Below are positions 60,474 to 64,000 of a stretch of DNA of 64,000 bases, piece by piece. The stretch's first letter is position 1. Each line of letters opens with the position of its first letter. The DNA is from Adenanthera pavonina (lineage: Eukaryota; Streptophyta; Magnoliopsida; Fabales; Fabaceae). Under the pieces are notes generated by a model that saw only the letters and a program-made list of their open reading frames with translations, ran no database searches and was not told the DNA's origin. The stretch covers positions 11,203,501-11,267,500 of the forward strand of contig JAIVEN010000015.1 of assembly GCA_026686845.1 (NCBI GenBank), written 5' to 3'. Position numbers and translations under genes: made by a program.

Positions 60474-62573
60474 ATGGCTGAGTCAGGGTCCAAGAGAATG
60501 TGGTGTTCCATTCCGGAGCGACTCCAGCTGCATGCGGCCATGCTGGCCCTGCAGTTTGGGTACGCCGGATTCCATGTGGTCTCAAGAGCTGCCCTTAACA
60601 TGGGCGTTAGCAAACTTGTTTTCCCCGTCTACCGTAACATCATCGCTTTTCTTCTCCTCCTTCCCTTTGCTTACTTCATCGAGAAGTTTGTTCTTCTCCC
60701 TCTATTTATATGTTTCTGAATATTTCATCGATCACGTATGCCCTCCCCCTCCTTATAATATTATATATATCTCTTTCTTTCTGTGCAGGAAGGAGAGGCC
60801 TGCGCTTACTTTGAACTTAGCCTTCCACTTCTTTCTTCTCGCACTTATCGGGTACATATATACATATCTCATTCAACTACATTTATATATAGTATAATAA
60901 GAAAAGAGAAACTCAAGAGACTGTGTAGTCTATAGGTGCTTTTTTATATATTTTCTTTAATTATAACAGAATCACAGCAAACCAAGGGTTCTACTTGCTT
61001 GGCTTGGACAACACTTCTCCGACCTTTGCATCAGCAATTCAGAACTCTGTCCCAGCCATCACTTTTCTCATGGCGGCCATATTCGGGCAAGCCCTTCTTA
61101 CTTACCCCACATCAATTTTCAAACCAGTTGCTTCAGTTAATTTATGTAACAGTGCGCATGAACTTAACAATATTTCAGGATTGAAAAAGTGAGGTGGAAC
61201 CGAAGAGACGGGCTGGCTAAGGTGGCTGGAACCATATTCTGTGTAGCCGGGGCAACCGTGATAACAATATATAAGGGTCCTACCATTTACAGCCCAGCTC
61301 CACCTCTACAGAATACTACAGTAACTCTATTTGGGTCACTGGCACTAGGAGATGCTAAGGGAAAGAGCTGGACCCTGGGGTGTATCTACCTCATCGGACA
61401 TTGCTTGTCATGGTCTGGCTGGCTGGTGATGCAAGCACCCTTGCTCAAGAAGTACCCCGCTCGCCTCTCTGTCACCTCTTACACATGTTTCTTTGGCCTC
61501 ATTCAGTTTCTGGTCATCGCTTTAATCTTTGAAAGAGACGCACAGGCTTGGCTTTTCCACTCTGGTGGAGAAGCTTTCACTATCCTTTACGCTGTAATTA
61601 CTATAACTCTGCTAGTTCATTAATTTGATAGGGGAATGATGATGAGAAATTAAGGAACGATTGATTAACTTTATGGATTGCAGGGAGTGGTGGCATCCGG
61701 AATTGCCTTTGCTGTGCAGATATGGTGCATTGACAGAGGCGGTCCTGTGTTCGTTGCCGTGTACCAACCTGTTCAGACTCTTGTTGTCGCCGTCATGGCT
61801 TCCATTGCTTTAGGCGAAGAGTTCTACTTGGGCGGGTTCGTACTTTCAGATTTTCTCTTACTCTTTAATTTGTTCTCTCTCTTACATACATGAAATTTAC
61901 TTAGCTTATCTGTTAATAGATACTAGTACACACACGCACTCTACTCAATTCGTACCATTCCCTTTATATAATCTTTGAATGCTTTATAAGTTTGACCGTG
62001 ATTTATTGTTGACTCTGAAATGACCAAAAGTATCCTATGAGACAAAGGGTACTTTTGGTTCCATAAGAGTTTCAATTAAAACGACGAATTAGCGATACTA
62101 TTGGGGCTCATGAGGTACACAGTTTGGGACCCTTGGGTGAGAACTGAGAAGAGCCACGAAGTAACAGCTTTTAAAACGAGTGAAATAATAAAATCTCCCT
62201 TGCACATTGAAAATTTAAATCATTTCAAGTTTTATGAAGTAACAGCAAGTTTGAGCATGATATAATTTATTATTGGATATTGAAGTCTGTAACGTTGATG
62301 TGAGATTCTTGTTTGCTTTTGACTCTATTATGAAAATAAAAGAATCCCAACCTGTCTTTGTGGATGTAATGTGTTATATGCAGGATCATTGGAGCAGTAT
62401 TGATCGTGGTAGGATTATACCTAGTGTTGTGGGGCAAAAGCGAAGAGAAGAAGCTTGCAAAGGAACAAGTTGCGATTGTGTCTGCTCCTGAGCACAGCAT
62501 TCCCAGGCCACCAAGCCACCCCAAGACCTCACTTACTCAGCCACTTCTCCCTTCCTCCACAGAAAATGTCTGA
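60474..62573 (+). CDS. WAT1: WALLS ARE THIN1 (WAT1)-type vacuolar auxin transport facilitator
   Basis: Multi-pass membrane protein of the plant drug/metabolite exporter (EamA, UMAMIT) family. Arabidopsis WAT1 sits in the tonoplast, exports auxin from the vacuole and is needed for fibre secondary walls. There are six exons: 60474-60685, 60789-60851, 60970-61086, 61179-61593, 61684-61835 and 62384-62573, total 1149 nt, 382 residues (Arabidopsis 389). All joins keep frame. Near-identical blocks to Arabidopsis include LQFGYAGFHVVSRAALNMG, KLVFPVYRNIIA, ITANQGFYLLGLDNTSPTFA, NWTLG-like SWTLGCIYLIGHCLSWSGWL, ARLSVTSYTCFFG, GIAFAVQIWCIDRGGPVF and LVVAVMASIALGEEFYLGG. The C-terminal tail is hydrophilic and ends PLLPSSTENV. 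About ten membrane segments in two EamA repeats are expected. The start is the ATG followed by AESGS; upstream in-frame sequence has no ATG. Intron 3 needs a GC donor (TTCGG|GCAAGC), making residue 131 Gly where Arabidopsis has Arg. Confidence 0.95.
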
Positions 62574-64000
62574 TCAACAAAGTCCTAACTTCGAACCAAA
62601 GCATTTTCTGGGAGAAACAAGAATCCATACTTGTTATACTACTGCCTGCCTTGCGTGTCAGTCACGAAGCTTGTGTGTGTATGAAGCGATTTTCATCTTG
62701 GGTTTTGTTTTAATTTGAATCCTTTTGGTTAAATCAAATGCTTCCCTACTAGGACATCTAGAAGGAGAGATTACATGGGAATGGTTGTAATGATGGAATG
62801 TCACTCAAGTGGGACCAATAGAGCCTGAAATCCCATATGCTTTTTTTATAAATATATATATTAATTAATTTATGGTTTGGTTTACGGAAAAGAAAATTAC
62901 TAGTGTTACCTATTTCAGGGCATATCACTGTGTGTGTGATGGTATTCTCTTGATCATCATGACGACCTATGGCAGTGAACAGGGACCCAAATGATTCCCC
63001 AGACGTGAACGCAACTTGGTAGGCATGAAGATTTTGATTATTTACGCCATAATTTTTTTTTTTGAGTCAAAAGGAATCATTTCGTCTCTAATTTCTCTGC
63101 ACATATTTATTACTGACACTGGATATGTTAAAAAAATCAAGTGCTGGAAAAATTTGAAACATACATAACTAAAAAGCTGTCACTAGGATTGGCTAGTGGG
63201 TGGCAGAAATGACTTTCAGAGAAGAAGCTAGATCATTTGAAGCGTGCGTATATATGGCGTGGCATTAATTCCAAGCATATTCTTGACATATTATAGAGAC
63301 CATTTTGATCTGCACCTAATGTTGGGTCTCACTTGATGCACCATATAGTAGCACCATCACCCTCTGAATTGTTTCCTATATATATCTTTAGCTTATAAAA
63401 AGACGTTGATGTGTGCATAAAACAACCAGTTAAAGGCAACGAAACTATTTGAATTAGACGATACCATTGGGGCACTTGACAATATATCATTGTTAATTCC
63501 CAAAAAGATATGGACGAATTGACAAAGGTCTAGGCATAATTAAACCAGCTTGATTCAATTAACCGATCCCAACACCACATCATTAAAGTGCACAAATCAT
63601 TAGAATCCATTATCATCAAGTAATAACCTCCTGTTTGTATAAAAGTCTAACTAATTCAGATGACTCTTTAATCTTTTTTTGGGGTTGGTGTTGGAAATAT
63701 TAATGTGGGTCAAAAAGAGATGAGTTTCACATTGTTCAAGTTAGTCAAAATCTTAGTGTATATATACTAAGATAAATATAAATTTTTAAAACATCAAGGT
63801 TAATGAGACTTACACTATCTTAAAATTAACAATGATGATAAAACATGACCTTTATGATTGAAGACCCCATAAAGAAGGTTCATTTGAGTAAATAATAAAA
63901 AGTATTTAACCTAGTTGCATATTAGGGTTTGAACTTGGAATCACTAATAAGTTAACACAACCCTTATAATCAGTTAAGTTGCTTGTTGATAAATATTGGA
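62574..64000. other. WAT1 3' region and intergenic DNA to the window edge
   Basis: The first ~250 bases are probably the WAT1 3' untranslated region. The rest is AT-rich without a supported gene. At 63690-64000 the sequence changes character: TGTTGGAAATATTAATGTGG, then TTTGAACTTGGAATCAC near the edge. It could be the start of a retroelement or a SINE-like unit cut by the window, but this is unresolved. Confidence 0.35.

Noticed and set aside
61090..61192. Read-through of WAT1 exon 3 as coding
   Set aside because: The extension is not family-like and ends in a stop directly after the acceptor; splicing restores the conserved sequence.
1..64000. CRISPR array, bacterial defence or phage-like systems, biosynthetic operon
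   Set aside because: No regularly spaced repeats, no operon structure; gene structure and promoters are those of plant nuclear DNA.

Overview
The window is nuclear DNA from a flowering plant: AT-rich and gene-poor, with multi-exon genes using GT/GC-AG introns and many small non-autonomous transposons. A TM6-type (paleoAP3) MADS-box gene points to a core eudicot outside Brassicaceae, where TM6 is absent. I could not name the species. I found no bacterial operon, CRISPR array, phage or complete autonomous transposon, and no new multi-gene system. The most informative material is two unprocessed pseudogenes, two inferred GC-AG introns, and a set of transposon insertions whose termini and target-site duplications can be read directly.

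Layout. 1-668: 3' part of an LTR. 799-3580 (minus): pseudogene of a microspherule-protein/FHA-domain gene, with an 84-bp Tourist-like MITE in its first intron. 3921-4455: candidate foldback element. 4762-7589: 2.8-kb Mutator-like element with long terminal inverted repeats and a 9-bp target duplication. 9246-11691 (minus): intact seven-exon TM6/AP3 MADS-box gene. 11.7-22 kb: intergenic, with Stowaway-like, Tourist-like and SINE-like repeats. 22064-23428 (plus): two-exon SHI/STYLISH (SRS) transcription factor gene. 23.4-30.3 kb: AT-rich intergenic DNA. 30349-37460 (plus): unprocessed pseudogene of vacuolar H+-ATPase subunit a, with a MITE in one exon. 37837-39897 (minus): intact four-exon RD19-type cysteine protease gene. 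40-60 kb: repeat-rich DNA with nested insertions. 60474-62573 (plus): intact six-exon WAT1-type auxin transporter gene.

The four intact genes do not form a pathway. They are a floral homeotic regulator, a zinc-finger regulator of the kind that activates auxin biosynthesis, a vacuolar papain-like protease, and a tonoplast auxin transport facilitator; the shared auxin theme of SRS and WAT1 is probably coincidence at about 38 kb apart. Both pseudogenes derive from housekeeping genes and keep their introns, so they look like decayed duplicates from a segmental or whole-genome duplication rather than reverse-transcribed copies. All functions are inferred from family resemblance recalled from knowledge; no search or alignment program was run.
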